64,000 nucleotides of DNA, from positions 1-64,000 of the forward strand of contig NZ_MVHE01000006.1 of the NCBI RefSeq assembly GCF_002086155.1, written 5' to 3'. The translations under genes were made by a program, and so were the position numbers. This document shows positions 1 to 10,626 of the stretch, one piece after another. The notes under the pieces are model-generated. The model was given only the letters and a program-made list of their open reading frames with translations. It ran no database searches and was not told the origin of the DNA. Within the stretch, counting starts at the first letter, position 1, and every line of letters begins with the position of its first letter. The DNA comes from Mycobacterium angelicum. Lineage in GTDB: Bacteria > Actinomycetota > Actinomycetes > Mycobacteriales > Mycobacteriaceae.

Positions 1-2149
1 CCAGATCGCGCACCGTCTGGGTGGCCCCGCCGATCACCGTGGACTGCGGCGAGGCGACAACGGCGACCACGACGTCGTCGACCGTGCGGGACATCAATTC
101 CGTAATCACTTGCTGGGCAGGCAGTTCCACCGATGCCATCGCGCCACTGCCGGCAATGCGTGTCATCAGCTTCGAGCGCCGGCAGATCACCCGCACCCCG
201 TCTTCCAGCGACAGCGCGCCGGCGACCACCGCGGCCGCGGACTCGCCCATGGAGTGGCCGATGACCGCTCCGGGCTGTACGCCGTAGGACTTCATCGCCG
301 CCGCCAGGGCGACCTGGACGGCGAACAGAGTCGGCTGTACGCGGTCTATACCGGTGACGACCTCCGGTGCCGTGATCGCTTCGGTCACCGAAAAGCCCGA
401 CTCGGCGGCTATCAGCGGCTCGAGCGTGGCGATGGTGGCGGCGAACACCGGCTCACTGGCCAGCAGGTCAGCCCCCATCGCCGCCCACTGCGAACCCTGC
501 CCGGAGAACACCCACACCGGACCGCGATCATCCTGACCGACCGCGGGCAGGTATGGGGTTTCGCTTTCGGCGACCTCACGCAGGGCCGCGGACAGTTCCT
601 CGGGGCCGCCGGCGATGACGGCCGTGCGTACCGGCCGGTGCCCGCGCCGGCGAGCAAGCGTGAAGCCCACGTCGGCCAGGTCGACCTCGCCTGCGCGCTC
701 GGTCGCCCAATCCGCCAGTCGCGCAGCGGTTTGCTGCAGTCCTTCCGGTGAGGTGGCCGACAGCGCAAACACCTGCGGGCCGGCCGCGCCGGATTCGGTT
801 GTCCCAGCGTCCTGTGCCGCACCCGCGGGAGCTTGCTCGATGATGGCGTGAGCATTGGTTCCCGACATGCCGTATGACGACACCGCCGCCCGCCGCGGCT
901 CGCCGGAGCCGTTGTCCGGCCACGGTGTATTCGCCTTTGGCACAAAGAGATTGGTCTCGATGGCAGCCATCTCGTCGGGCAGCTGGGTGAAGTGGATGTT
1001 TTGTGGAACCTCACCGTGCTGCAGGGCGAGGATCGCCTTCATCAGTCCAAGCGCACCGGAGGCCGACTGGGTGTGCCCGAAATTGGTTTTCAGCGATGCG
1101 AGTGCGCAGGGGCGGTCGATGCCGTAAACCTCGGCCAGACTGGCGTACTCGATCGGATCGCCGATAGGAGTACCGGTGCCGTGCGCTTCCACCATGCCGA
1201 TGGTGGAGGGGTCCACGGCTCCCGCGGCGAGTGCGGCGCGGTAAGCCGCAACCTGTGCGGGTCCGGATGGGGTGGCGATGTTGACGGTGCGGCCGTCCTG
1301 GTTGGACGACGTGCCGCGGATGACGGCCAGAACCCGGTCGCCGTCTCGCTGTGCATCAGCTAAACGCTTGAGCAACAGCACTACGCAAGCCTCACCGACT
1401 ACGAACCCATCCGCTGCGACGTCGAACGCATGACAATGTCCCGTAGGAGACCCCATACCCAGTAGCGAGCCGGAGACAAACCTGCGCGGGTCCATCGTCA
1501 ACGAGACGCCGCCGGCCAGTGCCAGTTCGCACTCGCTCTCGTGCAGGCTGCGGCAGGCCGAGTGCACGGCGACCAGGCCGGACGAGCATGCCGTGTCGAC
1601 GGTCATCGCCGGGCCGTGCAGCCCCAACGTGTAGGAGATCCGCCCGGAGGCGAAGCTGTAGTTGTTGCCGGTGAATCCGTAGGGCCCGTCCAGCGCGTTG
1701 GCGTCGGCGGTCTGCAGGGTGTAGTCGCCGCTCGTCATTCCCATGAACACGCCGGTCTGCGTGTCGACCAGCTCGGCCCGGGTGTTACCGGCGTGCTCCA
1801 TGGCTTCCCACGCGGTTTCCAGCAGCAAGCGATGCTGCGGGTCCAGCGCGGTGGCCTCCTGCTCGCTGATTCCGAAGAAATCGGCGTCGAAACCCGCGAC
1901 GTCGTCGATGAACGCGCCCCACTTGGATACCGTCCGGCCGGGCACGCCGGGCTCGGGGTCGTAGTACTCATCCGCGTTCCAGCGGTCCGGGGGAATCTCG
2001 GTGACCAGATCGTCGCCGCGTAGCAACGCCTCCCACAACAGCTCAGGTGAGTCGATGCCCCCCGGCAGCCGGCACGCCATACCGATGACGGCAACCGGCG
2101 TAACGCGTGTCGTATCCACGGTTCTTCTCGTCTCCTTACCCGCGTCCAT
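1..2149 (-). CDS. pks5: Type I polyketide synthase, pks5-like, N-terminal part only (runs off the left edge)
   Basis: About 710 residues of a mycocerosic-acid-synthase-like iterative PKS are visible; the rest lies beyond base 1. The frame stays open from the start to the window edge. It holds a ketosynthase with an intact Cys motif (VDTACSSGL), the HGTGTP and TNFGH histidine motifs, and most of an acyltransferase with [12 protein letters not shown] and GHSMGE. Two in-frame starts are possible: ATG at 2149, or GTG at 2119 with GGAGA about 11 bases upstream. It is the second pks5-like gene of the locus, on the same strand as the PapA gene and complete PKS upstream. Its AT is nearly identical to that of the complete PKS, while its KS clearly differs. 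The family extends acyl chains with methylmalonyl-CoA; a role in lipooligosaccharide polyacyl chains is inferred from the two-pks5 layout known in M. canettii. Confidence 0.9.
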   Translation of the reverse strand, partial: MDAGKETRRTVDTTRVTPVAVIGMACRLPGGIDSPELLWEALLRGDDLVTEIPPDRWNADEYYDPEPGVPGRTVSKWGAFIDDVAGFDADFFGISEQEATALDPQHRLLLETAWEAMEHAGNTRAELVDTQTGVFMGMTSGDYTLQTADANALDGPYGFTGNNYSFASGRISYTLGLHGPAMTVDTACSSGLVAVHSACRSLHESECELALAGGVSLTMDPRRFVSGSLLGMGSPTGHCHAFDVAADGFVVGEACVVLLLKRLADAQRDGDRVLAVIRGTSSNQDGRTVNIATPSGPAQVAAYRAALAAGAVDPSTIGMVEAHGTGTPIGDPIEYASLAEVYGIDRPCALASLKTNFGHTQSASGALGLMKAILALQHGEVPQNIHFTQLPDEMAAIETNLFVPKANTPWPDNGSGEPRRAAVSSYGMSGTNAHAIIEQAPAGAAQDAGTTESGAAGPQVFALSATSPEGLQQTAARLADWATERAGEVDLADVGFTLARRRGHRPVRTAVIAGGPEELSAALREVAESETPYLPAVGQDDRGPVWVFSGQGSQWAAMGADLLASEPVFAATIATLEPLIAAESGFSVTEAITAPEVVTGIDRVQPTLFAVQVALAAAMKSYGVQPGAVIGHSMGESAAAVVAGALSLEDGVRVICRRSKLMTRIAGSGAMASVELPAQQVITELMSRTVDDVVVAVVASPQSTVIGGATQTVRDL

Positions 2150-2695
2150 GCTTTTTCGGTGGCGCATCGTCGAACCTTGCTCCGGGCTGCGCCAATCGCA
2201 GCACCGGGCGCTCCCATCGACCCCCACACTTCAGCCAAACGGATTGGTGATTGGCGTGATCAGCAGCGTAGCCGGTTGTTTTCGCACGCGTGGAAAAATC
2301 GTGCGTACGTACAAAAAAACTTCCTGCCGGTGACGTCAATTTCGCGACGGCTACAGGCCTTGTTGACTGTCGAGTCAATAGGCAAAGTGCCAGCATGTGG
2401 CACTAATCGGCGGATGTGTACGGGTGTTCCAGAGCGCGCTGTGCACCGCGCGGCCCGATGCCACCTTCCCTGCCTTTTGGTCACAAAGCGACGGTGGAGG
2501 GGGCCGCCGGTCGGGGCCGGCTTTGGTAGCCAGCGGGGCCCTGAACCACGTCAAATACCACGCGATTTTCTGCTGCTTTGGAAGGCGAATCGCCGAAGTG
2601 TGGAAAGCGGTCCGACTCCGATGTTCAGGCTATGCCTTTCGGCGCCCGCAGAGGCCGGAATCGAGATATTCCGGGCCCGCTCTTTTCAGCCGTGA
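2150..2695. other. 546-bp intergenic leader between papA4-like gene and downstream pks5 copy
   Basis: No credible coding sequence lies here; short reading frames on both strands lack recognisable domains. The stretch includes locally AT-richer runs (about 2280-2345), unlike the tight 54-bp spacing between the other two genes of this locus. It carries a perfect palindrome at 2363-2378. The length suggests that the downstream pks5 copy has its own promoter, or that the region was left by rearrangement between the two PKS genes. Confidence 0.5.
2363..2378. promoter_or_regulatory. Perfect inverted repeat TTGACT-gtcg-AGTCAA, candidate operator
   Basis: Six-base arms with a four-base spacer form a 16-bp dyad about 215-245 bases upstream of the pks5 start. 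Each arm reads TTGACT on one strand, so it could also serve as a -35 element. A regulatory role is inferred from symmetry and position only. Confidence 0.35.
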
Positions 2696-4162
2696 TCAGG
2701 GCCGTTGCCGCTGAAGCTGGCCCAGGCGGGGGGCAACCGCGATCTCGCTGGGGCGGTCGATCAGGCCGTCGGCCACCTGGACGCACACCGACCTCATTTC
2801 TTCGAGGTAGCGCGTCACCGATTCATGGGCGATCGGATTGTTCGGGAACGACGCGGTCACTGTGGTCTCGTTCTGAAACTTGTTGACCCACATACACACT
2901 CGCGCCGCGATCCTGCCATCGCTGAAGACTTTGGCATTCATTCGTTCCAGATTCATTGCGATCACAGCTGAAAGCGGAGGCACCCCGGCGTCCAGGAACG
3001 ACAGCATGGGAAAGCCGCCTCGTGGGGTCGCCTCGAGCCACGGTGCTAGTTCCAGTACCCGCTCGAACGGCACGTTGGCCAGCGGGGTGCCGGCATCGAA
3101 GGATTTTTGTGCGCGACGGGCAGTCTCAGCAAACGACGGCCCGACCTCCACCGTGAACGGGATGTGGCCGACGAACCAGCCCGTGGTCATCAGCTCATCC
3201 GGGGTGCTGCGGGTGCTGGTCGGGGTGACGGCGCGGTAGGTGTCTGACCCGGTGAGTTCGTATTCGGTGAGTGCGGCGACCGCGAACACGCCACCGCTGA
3301 ACCGGGCGCCGGCGCTGGTGCAGGCCGCTTCGAATCGGGCGGTCTGGCGTGCGTCCATCAGTTGCAGCGAAAGCAATTCACCCCTGGTGACCAGCGAGGT
3401 GTCACCCAGTGGCAGCGGGAATGCGGGCAGCGTTCCCGCATCGCTTTCGAAGAATTCGATCCATTGCCGAATCTCCGGTGAGGCCAATGTCAGCGCCGAC
3501 GTGTGGGCGCGCTCCCGCAGGCAGTACTCGTCGTAGCTGCCGACGCTCGGTAAGGGAATCGGGCCGCCGCCGTCCATCAGTGCGTCGTACAAACCCTGGA
3601 TCTCCCAGAACACGGCACCCAGAAATGTCGCATCGACATGGAGATGGTCGACGCTGAAACAGAAGGTGAAGTGGTCGTCGCGCTGAATGACTGCGAACCT
3701 GAAGCAATCCCACTCCAGCGGGCTCGGCGTCGCCAGTATGTAGTCCTGCCATTGCTTGGGCGTCATCTCGCCGTGCTCAGCCGGAATCAGTTCGATATCA
3801 GTGGGATTGCCGATCGTATGTCTGACGATGCGCGCAGTGTCGGTGAATTCGAACCAACTTCGGAATGTGTCATGTCGGCGGAGGTGCGAATTGAGGACAT
3901 AGGTCATCGCGCGGATGTCGCATTGGCCGCGGAAATCCAAGGCGGCGACCACGAGTCGTGACATTTCACGGCCGCGTGCGGCCTGGTCGCGATAGCCGCG
4001 GAGGTGGCGGGCTTGGATATAGCTTGGCGGCACAGCACTTATCGGTGCTTGGCGTGCCGTTTCCAGTGCGGCGGGTGTGGGGTGCCAGCGCCACACCGAG
4101 CCGGGGTCGGGAGCCCAATTGCCGACGGTCTCTAGACCCAAGTGGCCCAAGACAACCAACAT
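2696..4162 (-). CDS. papA4: Polyketide-associated acyltransferase, PapA4-like, full length
   Basis: The 488-residue protein has the condensation-type acyltransferase fold. The catalytic HxxxD motif is H173-LHV-D177, inside SVDHLHVDATFLG. Pap proteins move a PKS-made acyl chain onto a sugar or diol acceptor in the cytoplasm, as part of outer-envelope glycolipid assembly. It lies between two pks5-like genes on the same strand, 54 bp after the complete PKS, so co-transcription with that PKS is likely. The chosen ATG has AAGGAG only two bases upstream; the next codon (TTG) would give better spacing, so the start could shift by one. As recalled, the H37Rv counterpart (Rv1528c) is a short remnant, while smooth M. 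canettii keeps a full gene. Substrate is inferred, not shown. Confidence 0.85.
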   Translation of the reverse strand: MLVVLGHLGLETVGNWAPDPGSVWRWHPTPAALETARQAPISAVPPSYIQARHLRGYRDQAARGREMSRLVVAALDFRGQCDIRAMTYVLNSHLRRHDTFRSWFEFTDTARIVRHTIGNPTDIELIPAEHGEMTPKQWQDYILATPSPLEWDCFRFAVIQRDDHFTFCFSVDHLHVDATFLGAVFWEIQGLYDALMDGGGPIPLPSVGSYDEYCLRERAHTSALTLASPEIRQWIEFFESDAGTLPAFPLPLGDTSLVTRGELLSLQLMDARQTARFEAACTSAGARFSGGVFAVAALTEYELTGSDTYRAVTPTSTRSTPDELMTTGWFVGHIPFTVEVGPSFAETARRAQKSFDAGTPLANVPFERVLELAPWLEATPRGGFPMLSFLDAGVPPLSAVIAMNLERMNAKVFSDGRIAARVCMWVNKFQNETTVTASFPNNPIAHESVTRYLEEMRSVCVQVADGLIDRPSEIAVAPRLGQLQRQRP

Positions 4163-4216
4163 CGCTCCTTCGGTTCAGCCCTGAATCCCAGGTTATTTCA
4201 TGTCGGCCGCTGAGCC

Positions 4217-7200
4217 TTACATTGCGGCCGCGGCGTTTCCGGTTGGCGTCAGCGTCTGGCACAGGTGATCCGCCAAGCCGCGCACCGTGGTGATGTCGGT
4301 CGAATGGATGCGGATGCCGGTTTCGGTTTCGATGCGGGTTCGCAATTCGAGGTTGCCCAGCGAGTCAAGCCCGTACTGGGAAAGTGGCCGGTCAGGGTCG
4401 ACGGAGCGGCGCAGGATCAGCCCCACTTGTTCGGAGATGAGCCGCCTGAAGCGGATTGGCCACTCGTCGTGGGCGAGCTCGGAGAGTTCGGCGCGGAACT
4501 TGCCGTGGGCCGAGTGCTTTACCCCGGCGGAGCGGAATGCGTCGGCGAATCGGCTCCGTTGGGCCAGGGCGGTCAACCACGGCGATCCGGCGATCGGTGC
4601 GTAGCCGCTGTATCCGCGGGTGTGGCTCAGCAGCGCCTCGAACGCGCGGGCCCCCTCGTCGGGAGTGATCATCGTGGTGTCGCCGCTTTCGGCCAGGCTT
4701 GCGCCCCGGCCGATCTCGGCCCACGCACCCCACGCGATCGCGGTGGCCGGAAGCCCTTGGGCCCGTCGCCAGTGGGCGAACGCGTCCAGCCAGCTATTGG
4801 CGGCGGCATATGCACCCTGACCCGGTGAGCCCAGCAGTGCGGCCGCCGAGGAGAACACGCAGAACCAGTCCAGCGGTGCGGCTGCCGTCGCCTGATGCAG
4901 ATTCCACGCGCCGTGAACCTTTGGCGCCCACACCCGCTCGATCAACTCGGCGGTGATGTTGGTCAGGGTGGCATCTTCGACGACCGCAGCAGCGTGCAGC
5001 ACACCACGCAACGACAGCCCGGTGGCCGTTGCCGCGGTGACCAGCCGCTGCGCGGTGTCGGCGAGGGCGATATCGCCGCACTCCACCACGATGTCAGAGC
5101 CGGTGGCGCGGATGAGTTCTATTGTCTCCATTGCCTTTTGGTTGGGTACGCCGCGAGAGTTGAGCACAATGCGGCCGGCGCCGGCGGCCGCCATCTTCTC
5201 GGTGAGGAACAACCCGAGGCCGCCCAAACCGCCGGTGATGATGTAGGCGCCGTCGGGACGGAAGACGCGAGCCTGCTCAGGGGGGATCACGACGCTGCTG
5301 TTTCCGGCTTGCGGTATGTCGAGGATGAGCTTGCCGGTGTGTTCGGCCGCGCTCATGATCCGCAGTGCGGTTGCTGCCTCGCCGAGCGGGTAATGCGTGC
5401 TCGCCGGTATCGGGAGCACGCCGTCGGCGGTCAGCCGGTACACCGTTTCCAACAGCTCCCGCACCTCGTGTGGGTGGGTGATCGACATCAACCACAGGTC
5501 AAGAGCGAAAAACGTCAGGTTTCGGCGGAACGGGAAGAGTCCAAGCCGGGTATCGCCGTAGATGTCGCGCTTGCCGATCTCGATGAACCGGCCGCCGAAG
5601 GTGAGCAGGTCCACCCCGGCCCGTTGCGCCGCCCCGGTCAGTGAGTTGAGCACGATATCCAAGCCGTCTGAGCCCCCCGAGACCCCGCCGGCGGTGTCGC
5701 GGCGGATCTGTTCGGCGAACTCGACGGTGCGCGAGTCATATACATGCTCGATACCCATGTCGCGCAGCATCTTCCGGCGCTGCGGACTGCCGGCGGTGGC
5801 GAATATCTCGGCCCCCGCTGCGCGCGCGATCGCGATCGCCGCCTGTCCGACGCCGCCGGTCCCGGAATGGATCAGCACCTTGTCGCCGGCCTTGATCCGG
5901 GCCAGGTGGTGCAGCCCATACCAGGCGGTCGCCGTTGCGGTGCTGACCGCGGCGGCTTGGGCGTCGGTGATGCCCGCGGGAATCTTGGCGGCCAGGCGGG
6001 CGTCGCAGCTGACGAACGTCGCCCAACAGCCGTGCGGGGAGAGGCCACCGACCCGGTCACCGACTTTCAGCGTCGTGACGTCAGGTCCGACCGCGGTCAC
6101 CACACCGGCGAAATCGGTACCCAGTCCCGGCTGCGGTCCGAAGCTGGTGCGGTAGCGGCCGAATACGCCGAGAACATCGGCGAAGTTAATGCTGGACGCG
6201 GTGACCGCGACCTCGATCTGTCCCGGGCCCGGCGAAACTCGTTCGAAGGCAACGAATTCCATCGTCTCCAGGTCGCCGCGGGTGCGAATGTCGGTCCGCA
6301 TTCCGTCCCGGGCATGGTCGACGATGGTTGCGGGTCGTTCGTCGGGGCGCAGGGGAGCGGGGCACAACCGTGCGGTGTACCACTGGCCGGTGCGCCAGGC
6401 GGTCTCGTCTTCGTCGCAGCCGGCCAGCAGTTGGCGGCCCAGCCGCCCGGCGTCGGTCTGTTCGTCGATGTCGATGTGGGAGGTATGCAGATGCGGGTGC
6501 TCGGCGCCGATCACCCGCAACAGCCCGCGCAACCCGGCCTGCTGCAGATTTGCGCGGTCATCGGCGAGTACCGTCTGGGCGCCGCGGGTCACCACATACA
6601 ACCTCGGCGCCTGGCCGGGCAGGTCGGCCAGCTCCCCGGCGATGCGCACGAGCTGCTCGACGTTGTCGCTGGCCAGAACGCCGTCGCCGGTCGGCCGCCC
6701 GGTCAGAACGACTAGGTGCTCGAAGCCGGGCCGTAATTCCGTGGCGTTGACAACCGTCGCGCCGTGTCGCGTCAACGCATCGCTCAACTGCCTCGCCAAC
6801 GGCGTACCGGGTGCATCGACAGCGGCATCGATGTCGATCAGCAGCCAGGTGCCCGTTGGCGGGGTCTCGATTTCGGGCGGCTCGCGACGCTGCCATTCGA
6901 TGGTCAGCAGCCGCTCACCCAGCAGCCGATCCTGCTCGGCGCTCTCCGAGCAACCCGTGCCCATCAGCAGCCCGCGCACCACCAGCAGGACGCTCCCGTG
7001 CTCGTCCATGACGTCGATGTCTGCCTCGACGTCGGTCGTGCACGCGGTCACCGTGGTGAGGCAGTAGCGGGCAGTGCGGGTGGCCGCGTAGGTGCGCAAG
7101 TAGCGCACACCCAACGGGAGCAGTAGGCCGCCGTTGCCCAGCTCCTGCACGGCCGGGTGGGCCGCGACCGATTGAAAACACGCATCCAGCAGCGCGGGAT

Positions 7201-10200
7201 GCACATCGAATCCGGCTTGCTGGGTCCGCACGGACGTCGGCAGGGCGACCTCGGCCAGCACGGCGTCGATTGCGCCTTCCGATAAGTAGGCCGCGGCCAA
7301 GCCGGTGAACGCGGGACCGAATTGGACACCGCGCGCGTCGAACCACTCGCGCAGCTGATCGCCGTCGATGCGATGCGGATGGGCCGTCAGCAGGGCGCTG
7401 ATATTTCGCGCCGCTGGCGGCTCGTCAGCTGCGACGGCACCCAGCGTCGCGCTGGCCCGCCGCAACCGCTCGCCCTGCTGCAACGTCTCCACCTCGAAGG
7501 CGGCGACACCGTCGCCGGCCATCGACGCGACTGCACCGACCGGGGTCTGTTCGTCCAGCAACAGCATCTGCTCGAAGCGGATATCGCGGACTTCGGACGC
7601 CTCGCCAAGGACGCAGCGGGCCGCGGCCAGCGCCATCTCGCAATAGGCGGCCCCAGGAAGCGCGGCCACGCCGTTTATCTGGTGGTCGCCCACCCACGGC
7701 AGTGCGGCGGTGCCCACGTCTGCTTGCCACGCATGCCGCTGCGGCTCCTCCAGCAGCTGCACGTGCGAGCCCAAAAGTGGGTGCACCACAACAGTATTGG
7801 AGGTGTTGGCACCCGTAGGCCGGCCCGCCGGCTCCAGCAGCAGGCGACGGCTGGTCCACGTGGGCAGCGGCGCGTCCGTCAACTGCCCGGCGGGATGGGT
7901 GACCGAGAAGTCGACCGCCGCACCCGCGCTGTACAGGTCGCCCACCAGGGCGCGCATGCCGTGTGGCAGCGGCTGTTCGCGCCGCATAGCGGCCAGGGCT
8001 GCCGCCGGAACGTCCAGGCTCGCTGCGGTCTGGTCGACGGCACGGGTCAGTAGCGGGTGTGGTGACAGCTCGCCGAACACCCGATACCCGTCTTCCAGGG
8101 CGGCCCGCACCGCCGCGGAGAAGCGCACGGTGTGACGGAGGTTGTCCGACCAATACCGGGCATCACACACCGGCCGCTCGCGAGGATCGAACAGGGTGGC
8201 CGAGTAGTAGGGGACCTGCGGTGCCAACGGCGTGACGTCGGCCAGCACCCGGGACAACTCGTCGAGTATCGAATCGACCTGCGGGGTGTGCGAGGCCACG
8301 TCGACGGCGACCTCGCGGGCCAGCACGTCGCGGTCTTCCCACGCCGCGACGAGGTCGCGAACCGTCTGAATGGCCCCGCCGATCACGGTGGACTGCGGCG
8401 AGGCGACGACGGCGATCACGACGTCCCTGACGCCGCGCTTGGCCAGCTCCTCGCGCACCTGCTGGGCGGGCAACTCCACCGCCGCCATCGCGCCGATGCC
8501 CCGGATGCGGGTGCACAGGGCAGAACGGCGGCAGATGACGCGCACTCCGTCTTCCAGGGACAGCGCTCCGGCGACGACGGCGGCGGCCACTTCACCGAGT
8601 GAGTGGCCGATGACCGCACCCGGCGTGATGCCGTAAGACCTCATGGTGGCTGCCAGCGCGACCTGCATGGCGAACAGCGTCGGCTGGACCCGATCGATTC
8701 CGGTGACGGTCTGGGGTGCGGTCATCGCCTCGGTGACCGAGAAACCCGATTCCTGGGCGATCAGCGGCTCGATCGCCGCGATAGTCGCGGCGAAAACCGG
8801 CTCGCTGGCCAGCAGATCCGTGCCCATCGCGGCCCACTGCGAACCCTGGCCGGAGAAGATCCACACTGGTCCGCGGTCATCCTGGCCGACCGCTGCCTGG
8901 TAGGGAGTGTCGCCGTCGGCGACCTCACGCAAGCGCACGATCAGCTCGGTGTGACCGGCCGCGACCACCGCCGTGCGCACCGGACGGTGGCCCCGTCGGC
9001 GTGCCAGGGTGTAGCTCAGATCCGGCAATGGCACCGGGTCGGGGTGCTGGTCGATCCAGTCCGCCAGCCGGCGCGAGGTGTGGCGCAGCGCCGCGGCCGA
9101 AGTTGCTGACAGCACAAACAATTCGGGTCCTGCCGGCCGCGTCGGAGAGGCTTCCGCTGCGGTTTGGCCCGCCTGCTCAACGATGACGTGCACATTGGTG
9201 CCGGACATGCCGTACGAGGACACGGCCGCTCGCCGGGGTTGATCGCCGTTCGTCGGCGCCTCGACGGGCCACGCCGTAATCTCTTGCGGCACAAAGAGTC
9301 CGGTGTCGATCCGGGCGAGCTCGTCGGGCAGCCGGGTGTGGTGCAGCATCGCCGGCACCACGCCATGTTGCACCGACAGGATCGCTTTGATGATTCCCAC
9401 CGCGCCGGCGGCGGCCTCGGCATGACCAAGGTTGCTCTTCGCGGATCCGAGCGCGCATCGAGTCCCGTTGGCGCCGTAAACCGCTGCCAGACTGGTGAAT
9501 TCGATCGGGTCGCCAACCGGGGTGCCGGTGCCGTGTGCCTCGACCATGCCGACGGTGTCGGCGTCCACCTCGGCCGCGGCCAGCGCCGCGCGGTAGGCCT
9601 CGACCTGCGCGTCGCGCGACGGGCTTGCGATGGTGTCGGTTCGGCCGTCCTGGTTGGTGGCCGTGCCGCGCAGCACCGCGAGGATGCGGTCGCCGTCTCG
9701 CTGGGCGTCGGGCAGTCGCTTGAGCAGCACCATGGCGCAGCCCTCGGAACGGACGAACCCGTCAGCTGCGGCGTCGAACGTGCGGCAGCGGCCGGTGGGA
9801 GACAACATGCCCAGCGCCGAGGCCGAGCTGAACACGTGCGGTTCCAGCATCACCAGGCAACCGCCGGCCAGCGCCAGGTCGCTCTCCTGCTCATGCAAAC
9901 TGCGGCAAGCCATATGCACCGCAAGCAAACTCGACGAACAGGCGGTGTCCACGGTCATCGCCGGACCGCGCAACCCCATGGCGTAGGACACCCGGCCCGA
10001 CGCCATGCTGAAGGCGGTTCCGGTGAACGCGTACGCGTCAGCCCGGGCGCCTGCCTGGTCGGTTACGAACGCGTAGTCGTCGTGGCACATGCCGACGAAC
10101 ACACCGGTCAGCGAGCCGGTCAACGCTTTGGGATCCAGGCCGGCATGCTCCACGGCCTCCCATGAGGTATGCATCAGCAGTCGGTGCTGCGGATCGATCG

Positions 10201-10462
10201 CGGTGGCTTCTCGTTCGCTGATACCGAAGAACTCGGCATCAAAGCCCGCGACATCGTCGAGGAATCCGCCCCAGCGCGACACCGACCGGCCCGGCGCACC
10301 CTGCTCGGGGTCGAAGTGCTCGTCGGCGTCCCATCGATCGCTGGGAATCTCGGTGATCAGGTCGTCGCCGGACAGCAACGCCTCCCAGAACCGGTCCGGG
10401 GAATCAACGCCTTTGGGGAGCCGGCATGCCATGCCGATGACTGCGATCGGAGTGACACCCAT
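4217..10462 (-). CDS. pks5: Complete mycocerosic-acid-synthase-like polyketide synthase Pks5
   Basis: A 2081-residue single-module reducing PKS. Domain order: KS (about 1-425, active Cys175 in [21 protein letters not shown]), AT (about 530-840, Ser621 in GHSLGE, and VASH, which fits methylmalonyl-CoA), DH (about 895-1180, His927 in [11 protein letters not shown]), ER (about 1400-1710, GTGGVGQ near 1535), KR (about 1740-1930, GGLGGLG) and ACP (about 2000-2081, Ser2034 in GLDSL). Every catalytic motif is present, so it should make fully reduced methyl-branched chains. I chose ATG 10462 because GAGGGG precedes it by about nine bases and it begins with the family's [16 protein letters not shown]; a longer in-frame extension upstream lacks homology and overlaps the divergent promoter. 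FadD24, encoded divergently, probably activates the starter acid, and the PapA downstream probably transfers the product. The role in LOS lipid is inferred from the locus. Confidence 0.93.
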   Translation of the reverse strand: MGVTPIAVIGMACRLPKGVDSPDRFWEALLSGDDLITEIPSDRWDADEHFDPEQGAPGRSVSRWGGFLDDVAGFDAEFFGISEREATAIDPQHRLLMHTSWEAVEHAGLDPKALTGSLTGVFVGMCHDDYAFVTDQAGARADAYAFTGTAFSMASGRVSYAMGLRGPAMTVDTACSSSLLAVHMACRSLHEQESDLALAGGCLVMLEPHVFSSASALGMLSPTGRCRTFDAAADGFVRSEGCAMVLLKRLPDAQRDGDRILAVLRGTATNQDGRTDTIASPSRDAQVEAYRAALAAAEVDADTVGMVEAHGTGTPVGDPIEFTSLAAVYGANGTRCALGSAKSNLGHAEAAAGAVGIIKAILSVQHGVVPAMLHHTRLPDELARIDTGLFVPQEITAWPVEAPTNGDQPRRAAVSSYGMSGTNVHVIVEQAGQTAAEASPTRPAGPELFVLSATSAAALRHTSRRLADWIDQHPDPVPLPDLSYTLARRRGHRPVRTAVVAAGHTELIVRLREVADGDTPYQAAVGQDDRGPVWIFSGQGSQWAAMGTDLLASEPVFAATIAAIEPLIAQESGFSVTEAMTAPQTVTGIDRVQPTLFAMQVALAATMRSYGITPGAVIGHSLGEVAAAVVAGALSLEDGVRVICRRSALCTRIRGIGAMAAVELPAQQVREELAKRGVRDVVIAVVASPQSTVIGGAIQTVRDLVAAWEDRDVLAREVAVDVASHTPQVDSILDELSRVLADVTPLAPQVPYYSATLFDPRERPVCDARYWSDNLRHTVRFSAAVRAALEDGYRVFGELSPHPLLTRAVDQTAASLDVPAAALAAMRREQPLPHGMRALVGDLYSAGAAVDFSVTHPAGQLTDAPLPTWTSRRLLLEPAGRPTGANTSNTVVVHPLLGSHVQLLEEPQRHAWQADVGTAALPWVGDHQINGVAALPGAAYCEMALAAARCVLGEASEVRDIRFEQMLLLDEQTPVGAVASMAGDGVAAFEVETLQQGERLRRASATLGAVAADEPPAARNISALLTAHPHRIDGDQLREWFDARGVQFGPAFTGLAAAYLSEGAIDAVLAEVALPTSVRTQQAGFDVHPALLDACFQSVAAHPAVQELGNGGLLLPLGVRYLRTYAATRTARYCLTTVTACTTDVEADIDVMDEHGSVLLVVRGLLMGTGCSESAEQDRLLGERLLTIEWQRREPPEIETPPTGTWLLIDIDAAVDAPGTPLARQLSDALTRHGATVVNATELRPGFEHLVVLTGRPTGDGVLASDNVEQLVRIAGELADLPGQAPRLYVVTRGAQTVLADDRANLQQAGLRGLLRVIGAEHPHLHTSHIDIDEQTDAGRLGRQLLAGCDEDETAWRTGQWYTARLCPAPLRPDERPATIVDHARDGMRTDIRTRGDLETMEFVAFERVSPGPGQIEVAVTASSINFADVLGVFGRYRTSFGPQPGLGTDFAGVVTAVGPDVTTLKVGDRVGGLSPHGCWATFVSCDARLAAKIPAGITDAQAAAVSTATATAWYGLHHLARIKAGDKVLIHSGTGGVGQAAIAIARAAGAEIFATAGSPQRRKMLRDMGIEHVYDSRTVEFAEQIRRDTAGGVSGGSDGLDIVLNSLTGAAQRAGVDLLTFGGRFIEIGKRDIYGDTRLGLFPFRRNLTFFALDLWLMSITHPHEVRELLETVYRLTADGVLPIPASTHYPLGEAATALRIMSAAEHTGKLILDIPQAGNSSVVIPPEQARVFRPDGAYIITGGLGGLGLFLTEKMAAAGAGRIVLNSRGVPNQKAMETIELIRATGSDIVVECGDIALADTAQRLVTAATATGLSLRGVLHAAAVVEDATLTNITAELIERVWAPKVHGAWNLHQATAAAPLDWFCVFSSAAALLGSPGQGAYAAANSWLDAFAHWRRAQGLPATAIAWGAWAEIGRGASLAESGDTTMITPDEGARAFEALLSHTRGYSGYAPIAGSPWLTALAQRSRFADAFRSAGVKHSAHGKFRAELSELAHDEWPIRFRRLISEQVGLILRRSVDPDRPLSQYGLDSLGNLELRTRIETETGIRIHSTDITTVRGLADHLCQTLTPTGNAAAAM

Positions 10463-10626
10463 GGCTTGATCCCCTCGGCGATTGCGTGCAGCGCTCAGTC
10501 TTTGACGGCCATCTTCCCTGCTCAGGGCCACCAGATCGGGGAGCAACGCGCCGACGTTTTGTCCGGCGAGGGTGCGGCAGGTGCTGGGGCGGGCAAACCG
10601 GGGTTGCGGCGAAGGCGAAACAGGTA
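10463..10626. promoter_or_regulatory. Divergent promoter region between pks5 and fadD24
   Basis: This 164-bp gap separates two divergent lipid genes and must hold both promoters. The pks5 ribosome-binding site (GAGGGG on the minus strand) is at its left end. I could not assign convincing -10 or -35 boxes. Confidence 0.5.
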
